Source: Fragum whitleyi (Eukaryota; Mollusca; Bivalvia; Cardiida; Cardiidae). Taken from it: a stretch of 64,000 nucleotides of DNA. Both the position numbers and the translations under genes were made by a program. How positions within the stretch are numbered: the first letter of the stretch is position 1; every line of letters starts with the position of its first letter. The DNA lies in NCBI GenBank assembly GCA_948146395.1, contig OX411543.1, forward strand, positions 20,485,459 to 20,549,458, in the 5' to 3' direction. This document shows, piece after piece, positions 1-12,004 of this stretch. The notes beneath the pieces were generated by a model, which saw nothing but the letters and a program-made list of their open reading frames with translations, was not told the DNA's origin and did not search any database.

Positions 1-145
1 GCCCCCGACACCGCTTTGATTTAGAAGTTATGGCCAATGTTAAAGTTTTTGGACGGAATGACGGACGGACGGACAGACGGACAGACGGACAGACGGACGG
101 ACGGACGGACAAGTCAAATTTATGATGCCTCCCTATCGGGGGCAT
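1..145 (+). mobile_element. 3' end of a pearl/HINE-like non-autonomous element (GGGGGCAT hairpin family)
   Basis: The piece runs from a GCCCCCGACACC stretch through a (GGAC/AGAC)n microsatellite to a terminal stem-loop at about 125-145 (ATGCCTCC / GGGGGCAT) followed by an A-rich run. Core-unit remnant, ACGG microsatellite and capping hairpin are the layout of bivalve pearl/HINE elements and match the ends at 25882, 8509 and 5436. The 5' part lies outside the window, so length and copy number are unknown. No coding capacity. Confidence 0.6.
54..112. repeat. (GGAC/GGACAGAC)n microsatellite
   Basis: Tetranucleotide GGAC units alternate with GGACAGAC, directly before the terminal hairpin of the element at the window start. 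The same simple repeat precedes the hairpins near 8440, 11340, 12650 and 25800, so it is a built-in module of these elements and not an independent microsatellite. Confidence 0.85.
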
Positions 146-577
146 AAAAAATAAAGCAACTACTAACACCTAAATGATTATTCTTAAAATTTGAGCCAAC
201 TATTTATGCCTGCAGTTCCGCATTTTTGTCCAATTTTATCAAAGGTCAAATGAGTTGTTGTTAGTGCCATACCCATGTGCCATTCTTAAACATCGGTAAC
301 TGCATAAATTACGAATATAAGAACCAGTTTTGTATTTTTTCTATGAAGAACTGTGAAAGAGCAGCTTTAAATATGAATTTGAGGTGTGAATATTTTATCT
401 ATATATATCATATATATCATATCAGGAATCTATCTTTATTCACAGACAGAAAACTGTTTTATTTCAGTATAAATTGTATCCCATGTCAGATGGAACTGAT
501 AAGCCATATATTTCAAACATCTAGCTTCCTAATCCTTGTCATTTTTAACAGGTATCTGAAATGGTAAAGTAACTTAA

Positions 578-1046
578 CCGTTTTCTTGCTGAATCCGAAA
601 TATTTCTGCTTTGGTAGGAGCTAAAGACAAAATATCAGCCTGCACATATGTGCAGACTAATCTTTGTCTATACTACCCATTTTTCCTTTCTTGAAACCAG
701 AAAAGCTTAAAAATTATTTTAACACTTTCCTGTTTTACAAAATTTTGGCCCTGTCCAAATTCAAAGGTTTTGCAGATAAAAATTTAAAGTGGATTTGATT
801 TGAAAAATACATGTATCCATTCAGTATGGTAGAAAATAGTGTGGAAAAAGAAGAAATTGCTTGTCAGAAGCAATTTCTTCTTTTTTCACAATGTTTTCTA
901 AATCATATAATCACAGGCACACAAAAGCAGAGATTAAACAGCAAAGGGTTAAAAAGAATAATGACTCTCATTTAGTGCATCCAGAGATCTGAGCACTTTG
1001 TCCTTGTTGCAATTTTACCAAGACTCTTTATTCAGAATGAAAAGGG
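578..1046 (+). mobile_element. TTAA-flanked MITE (CCCTTGTCATGCTGAATA family), interrupted
   Basis: TTAA occurs at both edges (574-577, 1047-1050). The right end reads TTTATTCAGAATGAAAAGGG, the inverse of the family's left end CCCTTGTCATGCTGAAT seen at 21632 and 34916. The middle has the family's GCTTTGG(C/T)AGGAG and AGCCTGCACATATGTGCAG motifs. A different MITE (723-948) with its own TTAA duplication sits inside; without it this copy is about 240 bp, matching the 245 bp copy at 21632. TTAA targets and a CCCT start suggest a piggyBac-derived MITE; this is inference, as no transposase is present. Confidence 0.65.
723..948 (-). mobile_element. TTAA-flanked MITE with internal palindrome (CCCTTTGC family), nested copy
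   Basis: Flanked by TTAA (719-722, 949-952), with ends CACTTTCCTG and AGCAAAGGG. The same element in the other orientation, 221 bp long, is at 34583-34803. The centre is a palindrome of about 70 bp (832-900) whose arms TAGAAAAYAKTGTG...AAGAAGAAATTGCTT fold on themselves around a 5-nt loop. It is inserted into the older MITE 578-1046. Probably piggyBac-derived by its TTAA target. Confidence 0.7.
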
Positions 1047-1050
1047 TTAA

Positions 1051-2062
1051 GACGATGGGAAAAAGACATATTTAAAACAGAATTTTGTTTCAGATGGATA
1101 AAGGTTAAATTATGGCTTGAATTTGGCTAAAGAAGAAATTACTCAATCATGATTTTCTTACATAATAATTTGATATATTTATTCACCTAAGTGACAGATA
1201 ACCAAAAGCAGCAAACTGTTCAAACATAGAAATAGGGCTTGCGTTTTTTTCTAGTTTTCCTCAATTTTGACTGTTTTTCAGCACACACACACAAAATAAG
1301 GCTTAGGAAGGGGGTAATTTTTTTTACACAAAGATTTAAATCGTTTTTTATTCAACAGGAAGCATATATCATGTTTTCATGCCTATCAATCATGACATTA
1401 TGATGATTCAGGTGCATGTTTAATTAAAGGCTTATGAGCTCTGTACATCAGCAGCTGAATGAATCATAAATCTGATGGATTTTAATGCATTAATGGACAT
1501 TGATTTTAATTTTATGTGACGCAACCAGAATAGACGGAATAGATTCTCCGTATAATTAAGTACTTTCGAATATATTTCTGAAGGCAAAAAAGCGCTTTGA
1601 TATTAGAGACAGAGACTGTCTTAGCTCTTTGAACTTGAGCGTCATTGACCCCTTGATTACAAATTTACTAGGGGACAAAACTACAGTTGAAGGGGTCAAA
1701 AATGATAAAATAAGGACATGTAACTCTTACTTAGTGTTGAAGGACTTCTTTAAGTTTCCTGTCATAAATTTACAAGAGATTCATCTTTCATTTGAATCTT
1801 TTATAAAGATATGAAGATGACAATTGTTATATAATTTAAAGCAGTATCAAGATGCAATAATGAAAATTTAAGGGTCAAAATTACAACTTAATATAAAATT
1901 TTAGGAGTCAGAGAAAAATTTCCCTAGTTTTAGGTTGAAACATGTGCCCTAAATTATTAACATAGTAGTACATAATAATAAAAGAGAACATCGATAGCCA
2001 CATATAATGGATGCATCTTAACATTAATTCCTGAATATTGACAGCAATGACCTCTATTTCGT
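1051..2062. other. no recognised feature
   Basis: AT-rich sequence with a short CA run near 1282. The open frame at 1629-1814 has no recognisable motif and is probably chance. Confidence 0.5.
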
Positions 2063-2404
2063 CTTAGACCACGCTTGAAGCGAATTGGCCAATCAGAGAA
2101 CAGTATTCCAAAAGTATAAATCACAGATACAACTCCAAGCGTTGTATTTACAGATAGACGATGGTATTAGGTCTTGCACGTGAATCTCAACAGGTTTTGT
2201 GCGTCGCGTCATTTCGAAAAGATGACAAGCATTATAAGGGCGCTGTTTTCCAAATGACATCTATAGTAGCAAAAATTCAAAAGATCTGCTATAAGTAACG
2301 GAAACAAACAGTAATTTCAGCAAAATTACACATTTAACAGTAAAAACACAGCAGGTTTTACTTTCTTTCATTGTTAACTTGATGTTAATAAAGCGTGGTC
2401 TAAG
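2063..2404. mobile_element. short TIR element (CTTAGACCACGCTT ends)
   Basis: Perfect 14-bp inverted ends: CTTAGACCACGCTT at 2063 and AAGCGTGGTCTAAG ending at 2404. Inside are a CCAAT box (GGCCAATCAG, about 2088), a TATA-like AGTATAAATC about 20 bp downstream and an E-box CACGTG near 2178, so the element may carry promoter-like sequence. At 342 bp it is MITE-sized; no clear target duplication was found. Confidence 0.55.
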
Positions 2405-2411
2405 TCAGAAT

Positions 2412-2484
2412 CTCGTGGCGCGGTATATGTGAAATAGACACTTGCTAACGCTCGTGTCTATTTCCCATATACCACGGCTCTCGT
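2412..2484. repeat. imperfect hairpin
   Basis: CGTGGCGCGGTATATGTGAA..GACAC pairs with GTGTC..CATATACCACG around a roughly 12-nt loop. It adjoins the TIR element at 2063-2404 and may be a remnant of a second palindromic element. Confidence 0.55.
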
Positions 2485-2574
2485 TTTCTATCCTATACTA
2501 ATTGAGCACCAAAAGCTGTATTTTGCATTTATAAGTAAGTAAAAATATTGAAGGATGGATCTGTCTGGTAATGC

Positions 2575-2830
2575 TTTCTTGTCAGCCCCATTACCTCAGT
2601 CAGTAGAGCAACTGACTTCAAAGTTGGATATCTTGGGTTCAATTCCTGAGATGGCACACTTAAATAAACTAACTGTCTTTCGCATGAATTGTTAAACGGA
2701 GGTACTGTGTATGGTGCTGTATATTGAGCATGTTCAAGAACCCTGGTAGATCTCAGGAGTAGTTTGGTCATGTATCTTTGCACTATCTGTCTTCTGGGGG
2801 GTGTCCCTCAAATGGGCATATGCTCGCTAG
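2575..2830 (+). mobile_element. tRNA-derived SINE
   Basis: About 2585-2660 resembles a tRNA: an A-box-like CTCAGTCAGTAGAGCA and a B-box GGTTCAATTCC, spaced as in a tRNA. A non-tRNA body follows, ending near GTGTCCCTCAAATGGGCATA. This is the head-plus-body layout of a SINE. The acceptor arms do not pair well, so it is not a working tRNA. Confidence 0.5.
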
Positions 2831-3813
2831 CAACAATAAATAATTGTTATGCTTAATGTAATATTAAGACCTGTCAGAATATGTCAAGCACAAGAAGCGT
2901 AAATTACCTATACAAATCTCTCCACCTTTCCTTTGGTGTCAAAGACATTTGTTGGCATTTAATAATTTCTATTCCAGTCACTAAAAATATTAAAAATAAA
3001 ACTCCAACTAATCCAACTAATCACCCAATAATCCAAAACAATTAAATGATAGTACTCAATCCAGTCATCAAATGTATATTCTACTAATTAATTTCAAAAT
3101 TATTTATAAATCCTTTTCCTTCCTCAATTCTTAGACAATGCAGTGATCAATCACATTTGAAAAAGAATTTGCATTAATAATGCTTTGTCATTAATAAAGG
3201 AGTTTTAGTTTTAATTGAAAATTTAGGGGGGACATAAACAGTTGAAGAAAACAAAAGATTCTAATTATTTATCTTTAAATTTTGTTTTATTTAACACATT
3301 ATTCTTCTGTAAAGACTCATAATGGAAATTAAAAATGAGGTATAGGGTGAACATAACTGACAAATGTAATTAATATTGTAAAGTTGTACCCTAAATGCCA
3401 ATTAGTCATGGTAGGTTTTAGGCCCTTTTTTGAAAACAAGAAGACCATGACATATCAGTAAAAGATCAGCTTGCACACCCTAAAAAGGTTTATTTCCCCC
3501 ATGAGCCAATATTACTTGCCAAATTAGAAGATGAAACATGGAAGATCATTGAAAAAGAATTGCTTTTATAATATGACCTATGTTGCGGGAGTGAAATAAC
3601 CTTGTTGAATATCTTTTATAATACACTGTTGTTATTACACTACCAGAAAAAAACTATGCAAATGACCTCAGAGGAAATAGCAACACTATTTTGTGACAAG
3701 GAAAATGATGTCATAATGTATATATTGTAATGTCAATTTTTCGCAGAAAATTGAAATGTTGAATTTCAAGAATTTTGATGATTTTTCACAAAATTTGGGT
3801 AAAATTATAAATA
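2831..3813. other. no recognised feature
   Basis: AT-rich sequence with no ORF, hairpin or repeat family member recognised. The frame at 3686-3874 overlaps the start of the next element and has no known motif. Confidence 0.5.
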
Positions 3814-3864
3814 GAATACAAGAGGACCCTGAGGGCCCTAAATCGCTCACCTGATATTTCAAGT

Positions 3865-5340
3865 AAATTATCATTAAGACTCCATTTCCTATGATATGGC
3901 ATGAACCTTCCCATTTTCAACAGAGTTCATTCTTGTGACCTGGCAGACTTTTGATCAAGTTTCATATAGATTGGACTATATTTGTGGCGTTTGGAGCTCT
4001 TACGAGAAAATTGTCATTAAGGCCCCTTTTCACGTGATATGGCACGGATACTTCCCATTTTCAAATGAAATCATCCTCATGACCTAACAAACATTATGAC
4101 AAAGTTTCATGATGATTGGACCATATTTGTGGCTTCTAGAGAGTAAACAAAAAAATTGTCATTAATACGCCTTTTCCCATGAAATGGCATGGATCCTTCC
4201 CATTTTCAATAGACTTCATCCTCATGACCTAACAAACATTCTGACCAAGTTTCATGAAAATTGGACAATATTTGTGGCTTCTAGAGTGTAAACAAGAAAT
4301 TTGTCATTAAGGCCCCTTTTCCCGTGATATGGCATGGATCCTTTCCATTTGAGCAATTTTCATATGGGACCACCTAAGGAATATTTCTGCTAAGTTTCGT
4401 TGATTTTGACTCATAAGTTTAGGAGCAGATGTCGTTTAAAGAAATTGTTGACAAAATTGTCATTAAGGCCCCTTTTTCCATGATATGGCACAGATACTTC
4501 CCATTTTGAATAGACTTCATCCTCATGACCTAACAAACATTCTGACCAAGTTTCATGAAGATTGGACCATATTTGTGGCTTCTAGAGTGAACAAGAAATT
4601 TGTCATTAAGGCCCCTTTTCCCGTGATATGGTACGGATCCTTTCCATTTGAGCAATTTATATAAGGGACCACCCAAGGGATATTTCTGCCAAGTTTGGTT
4701 GATTTTGACCCTTAAATTTAGGAGGAGATGTCATTTAAAGAAATTTTTGACAAAATTGTCATTAAGGCCCCTTTTTCCGTGATATGGCACGGATCCTTCC
4801 CATTTTTAATAGACTTCATCCTCATGACCTTACAAACATTCTGACCAAGTTTCATGAAGATTGGACCATATTTGTGGCTTCTAGAGTGAAAACAAGAAAT
4901 TTGTCATTAAGGCCCCTTTTCCCGTGATATGGCACGGATCCTTTCCATTTGAGCAATTTTCATAAGGGACCACCCAAGGAATATTTCTGCCAAGTTTGGT
5001 TGATTTGGCCCCTAAGCTTAGGAGGAGATGTCGTTTAAAGAAATTTTTGACAATATTGTCATTTAGGCCCCTTTTTGCGTGATATGGCACAGATCCTTCC
5101 CATTTTCAATAGACTTCATCCTCATGACCTAACAAACATTATGAGCAAGTTTTATGAAGATTGGACCATATTTGTGGCTTCTAGAGTGAAAACAAGAAAT
5201 TTGTCATTAAGGCCCCTTTTCCCGTGATATGGCACGGATCCTTTCCATTTGAGCAATTTCCATAAGGGACCACCCAAGGAATATATCTGCCAAGTTTGGT
5301 TGATTTTGACCCATAAGTTTAGGAGGAGATGTCGTTTAAA
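3865..5340 (+). repeat. about 150-bp core tandem array
   Basis: The landmark CATTAAGGCCCCTTTT recurs near 4013, 4303, 4457, 4603, 4759, 4905, 5058 and 5205, with weaker copies near 3870 and 4157. Two unit types alternate (one with GAGCAATTT..ATAAGGGACCACC), giving a higher-order repeat of about 300 bp. Confidence 0.75.
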
Positions 5341-5403
5341 GAAAAAGTTGACGCCGTGATGGACAGATGGACAGCCGGACGCCGGACAATGATTGATCAC
5401 AAT

Positions 5404-5436
5404 AGCTCCCTTGAGCACTTAGTGCTCAGGTGAGCT
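5404..5436. repeat. 3'-terminal hairpin of the 3814-5438 element
   Basis: AGCTC..TTGAGCACTTAGTGCTCA..GGTGAGCT folds as a stem of about 14 bp with one offset. The same structure is at 8477-8509 and 33460-33490. Confidence 0.8.
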
Positions 5437-6302
5437 TATAAAACTTGTACTCATAAAATACAGGATTTATTAAACTCGTCATCTTAAACAGATAAAACTC
5501 GTTTTAGTCTGTTTATAGATGACAAGATTAACAAGAGGGCCAGTGGCCCTGGGTCGCTCACCTGAGAAAAAAGCTTCATTACCTAGGTATGTCCATGCAA
5601 CCAAAGAAAAAGAGATTTTCACTTATTCAATCAGATAACATTTGAAATAATCCCCCCCCTCTGCTCCTCACCTGGTCATTATTTATTTAAGCTTTTTTCA
5701 TAAAAGGTCTGTGATCAGCTAATCAATGCCAGATATACAGGCTGAGTCTGAGACTTTTAAAGTTTTCTTTAATGAGTTAATCAATCCATGTCAAATATAA
5801 AGGCTGTAGGGATTCAAAATTCTCAACAAAGCACTCCCCCTCCCCCAAGATGCTCTGCACCTGGTGAATCTACAGTCATGATTTTAGCTAATTCAATTGA
5901 TGTCCATATGCTGATCATTCATACCAATTTTCAAGTCTGTAGGACTCCTGGTTCATTAGAAGTTTAAAGATTTCAAAAATGATCCAAAGTACTACCCCCT
6001 CCCCAAGACACTCAGCACCTGGTGACCCTACAGTCATGATTTTAGCTATTTTTATTAATGTCAATATATTGATCACCCATTACAATTTTCAAGTCTGTAG
6101 GGTTCCTGATCCAGGAGAAGAATAAGGTTAAAGATTTCAAAATTGATCCAAAGTACTACCCCTTCCCCCCTAATGCTCCGCATCTGGTGGCCCTACATTC
6201 ATGCTTTTAGCTATTATATTTAAGATCCATATGCTTATCATCCATGCCAATATTGGAGTCTGAAGGGCTCCTGGTTATTTTAGAAGATGAAGGTTAAAGA
6301 TC

Positions 6303-7419
6303 TGTCATAGAGGATCCTGTGACATAGTTATTTTAATAATAAAAAGGATAAAAAATAATAATAATAATGTTCAGTAATATAAATAAACATTTAATAAACT
6401 TCATAATAAATTATAATGATATAATTAATATTCAGCAAAATTTATGAATAATTAAAAAGCATTGAGAGAATTGAAGTATTATGTATAAATTGTATATTAT
6501 TCATGTAAGTGTGAAAGAAGTGAGAAAGGTTTAATTCTTTTGATATTTTTGTTCTTTTAATTGTAATTTTCTTTGCTATAACTTGTAATGATTAAGATTT
6601 AAGTCAAAGCCTAGGTAAAATCTTTAACTTATTTAATTTGATTAATCCCAATTTGTTAAAATATGTTTAATTCAGAATTAATTGATAAATCTGATTATTT
6701 CAAGATTATCTGTTAAATAAAATTCCTATAAGGGTCCATTTCATAATAGAAGTGTTTTCACACCTTTTTGATAATGTTAACTTGAATTACTTATCTGTTT
6801 TAACTTGCTAATTTTTACCATTAACTTTCATTGGCTTAAAATATTATCCAACTATTATTGGCTATTTTGTGTAAAGTATTTTCATTGGTTACTTTAAGTA
6901 ACATTCTTTGACTATAAATTGGGAGAAAAGAAGAAGAAAAAAGAGGAAGAACGAGAAAGGAGAGAAGAAGAGTTTAGGATAGGAGTGTTTTTTTAGTCTG
7001 GAACATTTAGAATATTTTTAATTGCAGTTAAATCATTATCGTTGAACAAAATTGATCTTAGAAACTTATTATGAAGAAATATTATTTGCTTTGAAAATTC
7101 TATACTTTGACTTAAATAGCTAAATCATCTATTGTAAATACTGTCATTAAAGTAGATAGAGCTGTGAATTGCCAGTCTTAGTTGGTTCATCCGAAACTTA
7201 CTCTGTGCTCCAAACGGTGGAGAATAAAATAAAATCGGAGTGCAGAGGACCCCTGAGGTGATAGTGACTCTTTCGATGCAAACTAGCTGCCGCTAAGGTT
7301 TACCTGGGCTGCTGATTCCCCTACGTTCAGTGCCTGGTACCTGTCTACCTACAACCCAGATGTACCTATTACGTAGTGACCTAGTTTCTATGTGCTGACG
7401 ATAAGGGCCCGCTGTACCA
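6303..7419 (+). mobile_element. solo-LTR-like insertion
   Basis: The core units read AAAGATTACAAAATT; here they are cut after AAAGAT and resume at GATTACAAAATT. The insert starts TGTCATAG and ends GTACCA (TG...CA). Flanks are GATC and GATT, a 4-bp duplication with one mismatch. Inside are a TATA box (TATAAA, 6913) and a poly(A) signal (AATAAA, 7223) in the right order for an LTR. No coding region or second LTR is present, so a solo LTR is the best guess; a non-autonomous DNA element is the alternative. Confidence 0.4.
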
Positions 7420-8476
7420 GATTACAAAATTTTCACAAAAGTACTACCCCTTCCCCCCTGGTGCTCCGCACCTGGTGGCATTACAGTCATCATTTTAGCT
7501 ATTTTTATTAAGGTCTATGAGCTGATCCTCCATGCCAATTTTCAAGTCTGTAGAGCTTGTGGGTCAGAAGAAGAAGAAGGTTAAAGATTACAAAATTTTC
7601 ACAAAAGTACTACCCTCTCCCCCATGGTGCTCCGCATCTGGTGAATCTACAGTCATGGTTTTGGCAATTTTTATAAAGGTCCATATACTGATCATCCATG
7701 CCAATATTCAAATCTGTCAGGCTCCTGATTCATCAGAAGAAGAAGGTTAAAGATTACAAAATTTTCACAAAAGTACTACCCTCTCCCCCCTGGTGCTCCG
7801 CACCTGGTGAATCTACAGTCATGATTTTAGCTATTTTTTCTAAAGGTCCATCTACTGATCATCCATGCCAATTTTCAAATCTGTCAGGCTCCTGATTCAT
7901 CAGAAGAAGAAGGTTAAAGATTACAAAATTTTCACAAAAGTACTACCCTCTCCCCCCTGGTGCTCCACACCTGGCAGCCTAACAGATATGGTTTCAGCTA
8001 TTTTTATTCAGGTCTATAAGCTGATCATCCATTCCAATTTTCAAGTCTGTAGGGCTCCTGGTTCCGAAGAAGAAGCAGCTTGAAGATTACAAAATTTATC
8101 CAAAGTACTACCCCCTCCCCCGTGGTGCTCCGCACCTGGTGGCCCAAAAGATATGATTTTAGCTATTTCAATTCAGGTCTATGAACTGATCATCCATGCC
8201 AAGTTTTAAGTCTGTAGGACTACTGGTTGAGAAGAAGAAGAATTTTAAAGATTTTCTTAAAATTTCACTGTTTGTTGCCATAGCAACCAGAGTTTTTCAT
8301 GGATTTCAATTCTTTTAGCTATTTTTGAAGGGGACCACCTAAGCAACATTTCTGTAAAATTTGGTGTAAATCGCCCCAATAGTTTAGGAGGAGATGTCGT
8401 TTAAAGAAATTGTTGACGGACGCCGGACGACGACCGACGACCGACGGACGGACGCCGGATGAAAGGTGATCACAAT

Positions 8477-8509
8477 AGCTCACATGAGCACTTCGTGCTC
8501 AGGTGAGCT
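8477..8509. repeat. 3'-terminal hairpin of the 5531-8510 element
   Basis: AGCTCAC.TGAGCACTTCGTGCTCA.GTGAGCT forms a stem of about 14 bp with a 3-nt loop, then TAATAAA. A second pearl family caps its elements with CTGGCC TT(T)C GGCCAG, the same shape with a different sequence. Confidence 0.8.
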
Positions 8510-8510
8510 A

Positions 8511-9583
8511 ATAAATTCTGTATTCCATGACCACTCATTCAATATCCTCTTTCTAAAACAAATCAAGGGATTAGTGCCAAACTTTTGTAAGAGCCTATAA
8601 ATATATAAGGACATTTAAGTAAGACTAAAATTTAATTCAATTGCAAAATGTTGACATTTTGACTTGTTGGTTGAAACCCATAGCAGCTGAAAACAACAGT
8701 TTCAAATTAATGGAATATAAGCAGGATATCAATACTGCGATAGTATAACTATCGTGATAGTGATTTTCCAAGCTGATAGTCAGCCCTAATGGAAATTAAA
8801 AGCCTAACGCACTACCACAATGCTATACCGGCATCTCATGTACTGTTTGATAACAGACCAAAGAAAAGTCCTAATCAACATGATTAATTTCTGAGACACA
8901 TAAGTTTTTAAAGAGTTTTGAACAAGAAAATTGAACATCAATCACACTTGATGTACTTTTTTGTCTTACAAAGTTATGGTTTGCAATACTATCTTTATTC
9001 TACCTGAACAAACATAATGGACACACACAAACCACAAATTATCAATTTACAGACAGTAATCAGGATTATTGTCAGAATGATGTGTCACGATTTTGGTACT
9101 TGATATAATCAGAGTAATCTTGATCTTATCAATAAGGTGAAATTGCTCAGCATATTAACAATGGAAATGCAACTTGGCAAAATATTGTGAGAAAAGGAGA
9201 AAATGCTTGTCACAAGCATTTTTGAATTATATTGCCTTGTCCATTTAGGATTTCTTTTTCAAATTACATGCAATGTCATTGCTGCGTCTACTATACTTAC
9301 TAAGCTTAGACATTGAAGACTTGTATTTTGTTTTGTTTGTTTTTATGTGGTTTAGTACTACTTTCAATTGTATTGCAGTTATATTGTGCAGGCAGGTGCA
9401 CCTACCTATGGTTTCCTGTTGCCTTTCAAATCTGGTAACCAATATAAGCATTTCATCTGAGTTCTATATTATATGTATTGCTTCTTTAATCCAAGTTTGC
9501 ATTAATAAGTGCTGAACAAAAACTTCTTTTTAGAGACAGAGGACTTAATTGTAAGATTTATAATGATTTAATTCCCTTCAAAA
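8511..9583. other. mostly unrecognised; short repeat fragments
   Basis: Around 9185-9230 is a degraded palindrome (GGAGAAAATGCTTGTCACAAGCATTTTT) resembling the core of the CCCTTTGC MITE. About 9345-9435 resembles a minus-strand fragment of the 3' half of the SINE at 16094-16375 (GTGCACCTACCTATGGTTTCCTG). Overlapping frames at 9245-9515 on both strands show no known motif. Confidence 0.45.
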
Positions 9584-11402
9584 CTAGAGGCGCTTGAGTG
9601 CCTGATTCGCTCCACAGGCCTGAATATCCTGATAATGATTATTAGAGGATGATAAGGCTGTTAAAAATAAGGATCATTCCAGTGAAATTTGTTTGAAATC
9701 CAAAAGTAAAAATTTCAACACTTACAGAATGTTACTGCACAATTAACTGGTATTTTGTCCACAAAATTTTGATTGTAGATCTTTCCGCTTTTCATTAAAT
9801 ACCACTATAAGGGTGTTACTTCACAATAATTGTTAGTCACCAAAACAAAATTCTATCTAATGATAATAAGAAGTAAAATATTAAATCCATTATTTTCATT
9901 CTGCCCAATTCCTTAGAGTGCAGTCAACTGAGCTTTTTCTTCCCCACTCTGAACCTCAGTAGGCCACTTTACACCACTTGACCTCTTTGAGCAGAGTCAC
10001 CATTCATTCGACTAAACTGACCAATTCTAAGGGGGTATCTTAGGCTCCCTATTTCACCTAATGTTTCTACACATTTGGATTCTAACAATGCTTATGTTCC
10101 ATCTAACCTACAATCTTTACACCCATTACATTTAATGAGTCTTAAAAAATTCATCATTTAGGTGATACCAAAAGGGTGGTCAAATATTCACTTTATATGT
10201 TGAAATGTCCTCTGCCAATATAGAGCATGCTGTTCATCTAATCAATTATTTTTTGCAGCCTGATACAACTTCACAGAAATCAAAATTCCTATGATATTTG
10301 GTTGAAATCCATCTGTTAGAACTTTGAAAAAAGTTTGTTTTACCCCATATTGGGTATTACACCATATAACATACAAAAAGAAATGACCTCTGTCAATAAA
10401 ATACATATTTTGCATCTGACCACAATAGTTTTTTGCAGACTGATAAAGTATCACTAAAGAATCATTACAGTGAAATTCAGTCGATATCTGTCAGTTAGAT
10501 TCTGAGAAAATGATTTTCAAAGTTTTCACTATGTAACATATAGAGAAATGACCTCCACCCATAAAAATCAAAGCACTGAAAGTACTGATGGTGGACGTTT
10601 CAAGGATCATACCAATGAAGTTTGATTGATATCCACCCATAACATTTTGAGAAAATGATTTTCAAAGATTACACAAAATTACATATTGAGAAATTACCTC
10701 TGCCCATAAAATACATATTTTTCATCCGATCACAGTAATTTTTGGTAGACTCATAAAGGGTTACTCAAAAAGATCATTCCGGTGAAATTTGGTTGAAAAC
10801 CATCAGTTACATTCTGAGAAAATGATTTTCAAAGTTTCCATTAAATAACATATACAGAAATGACCTCCGCCCATTAAAATAATGATTTTTCATCCGATCA
10901 CAATAATTTCTGGTAGCCTGATAAAGGATCACTAAAGTACCATTCGAGTGAAATTTGGTTGAAAACCATTAGTTACATTCTGAGAAAATGATTTTCAAAG
11001 TTTCGACTAAAATACATATAGAAAAATGACCTCCGCCCATAAAATACATATTTTTCAATCGATCACAATAATTTTTTATAGACTGATAAAAGGCCAATCA
11101 AGGATCATTCATGTAAAATTTAATTGGTATCCATCAATTAGAATCTGAGAAAACCCACTTTTAACCAAATTTGGATATAAGCCACGCCCATTACATCCAT
11201 GTTTGTCATTGGATCTAAATTTCTTGAACATCTTTGACAGAGGATCAACCTAGGATCATTCCTGTGAAGTTTGATTGAAATTCACCCAGTAGTTTCTGAG
11301 GAGAAGATTTTTAAAGAAAAAGTTTACGAACGGACGCACGAACGGACGACAGACACAACGCCATGACAATAGCCCAAGTGGCCTTCGGCCAGTGGAGATA
11401 AA
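9584..11402 (+). mobile_element. pearl/HINE-like element, GGCCTTCGGCC family, copy 1
   Basis: The 5' edge has AACTAGAGGCGCTTGAGTGCCT then CGCTCCAC. The body is degenerate tandem units of about 145-168 bp containing AAATGACCTC, CCGATCACAATAATTTTT and GTGAAATTTGGTTGA (landmarks near 10380, 10544, 10689, 10857, 11021). The 3' end has a GACGGACGCACG tract, ATGACAATAGC and the hairpin TGGCCTTCGGCCA at 11379-11391. It parallels the CTCACCTGA family (CACAATAGCTC + hairpin), suggesting a shared 3' end module. The 5' boundary is approximate. Confidence 0.65.
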
Positions 11403-12004
11403 AATTCTATAAAAGGATATTAATTGATTGTTCCGCGATTTTCATTCTCGAAGAAAAGAAAGGTTAAGTGTTCATATAAACGCGTAAAAAATTGCAGACA
11501 CTCGTCTCGAGCTTGGCTTTCGTGTGTTGAAATGTAAAGTAAAACCCCTTTGCATAAACCTTTATCGCATGGCCTGAATGCTTTACTTTACCTGCTCAGA
11601 CTGTATCTGTATTCATGTGTAACTGATATTTCTATTAATTTGCCTTTGTTTTATATACATTAGCAGTTTCAGGGGAGGTTGCCATTCCAGTAATTTCATT
11701 TCATGAGTGACCTCCCATTGACCATTGGGAAATAAGGGGCAAATTACTCACTCTGTCAGAAAAGTAGTTCTACGCAAGGAAAAAATTCACCCGATCTCAG
11801 AATTGAATATGATTTCACACTTCAAAGATGTCTTTGAGGTTGCAAAATGTTACGTAGACTCCTTGTTTCACTCCATTTTTGAAATGCATAGTTGTCAGAC
11901 GGTTACAATACTTCAAAAAGAGTAAATTGAATCTTAATGAGTACTACTGTTTTGAAAACCTATTAACATCTGACAGGATTGTTCAAACGTGGTATTAACA
12001 CTGG
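11403..12004. other. no recognised feature
   Basis: The 66-codon frame at 11725-11925 has no recognisable motif. The right edge (11996-12004, TAACACTGG) is the left copy of the direct repeat flanking the next element. Confidence 0.45.

Larger units (their letters stand above)
3814..5438 (+). mobile_element. pearl/HINE-like element, CTCACCTGA family, copy 1
   Basis: The 5' end has AGAGGACCCTGAGGGCCCT and GCTCACCTGA. The body is about ten tandem units of 143-157 bp, each carrying TCATTAAGGCCCCTTTT and a version of GACCAAGTTTCATGAAGATTGG. The 3' end has a GACGCCGGAC tract, GATCACAATAGCTC and a long stem-loop capped by GAGCACTTAGTGCTC and ending AGGTGAGCT. The 5' CTCACCTGA is the inverse of the 3' TCAGGTGAG. 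Known bivalve pearl/HINE elements have this design; rolling-circle (Helentron) mobilisation is inferred from it. Confidence 0.7.
5531..8510 (+). mobile_element. pearl/HINE-like element, CTCACCTGA family, copy 2
   Basis: The 5' end has ACAAGAGGGCCAGTGGCCCT, a short palindrome, then GCTCACCTGAG. The body has about eight units of 162-167 bp marked by CTCCGCACCTGGTG (near 5848, 6012, 6176, 7467, 7629, 7796, 7963, 8125). The 3' end has a GACGGACGCCGGA tract, GATCACAATAGCTC and the GAGCACTTCGTGCTC hairpin. The units differ from those of copy 1 although both ends match, so the ends are conserved while the core has been replaced. The unit run is broken by the insert at 6303-7419. Confidence 0.7.

Noticed and set aside
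4881..5418. Two minus frames sharing FFKRHLLL
   Set aside because: Unit-derived frames in the core array of the 3814-5438 element; an unrelated array at 45940-46233 gives the same sort of frame.
7532..8083. Three similar frames starting MPIFKSV
   Set aside because: They fall on successive core units of a pearl/HINE array and repeat because the DNA does.
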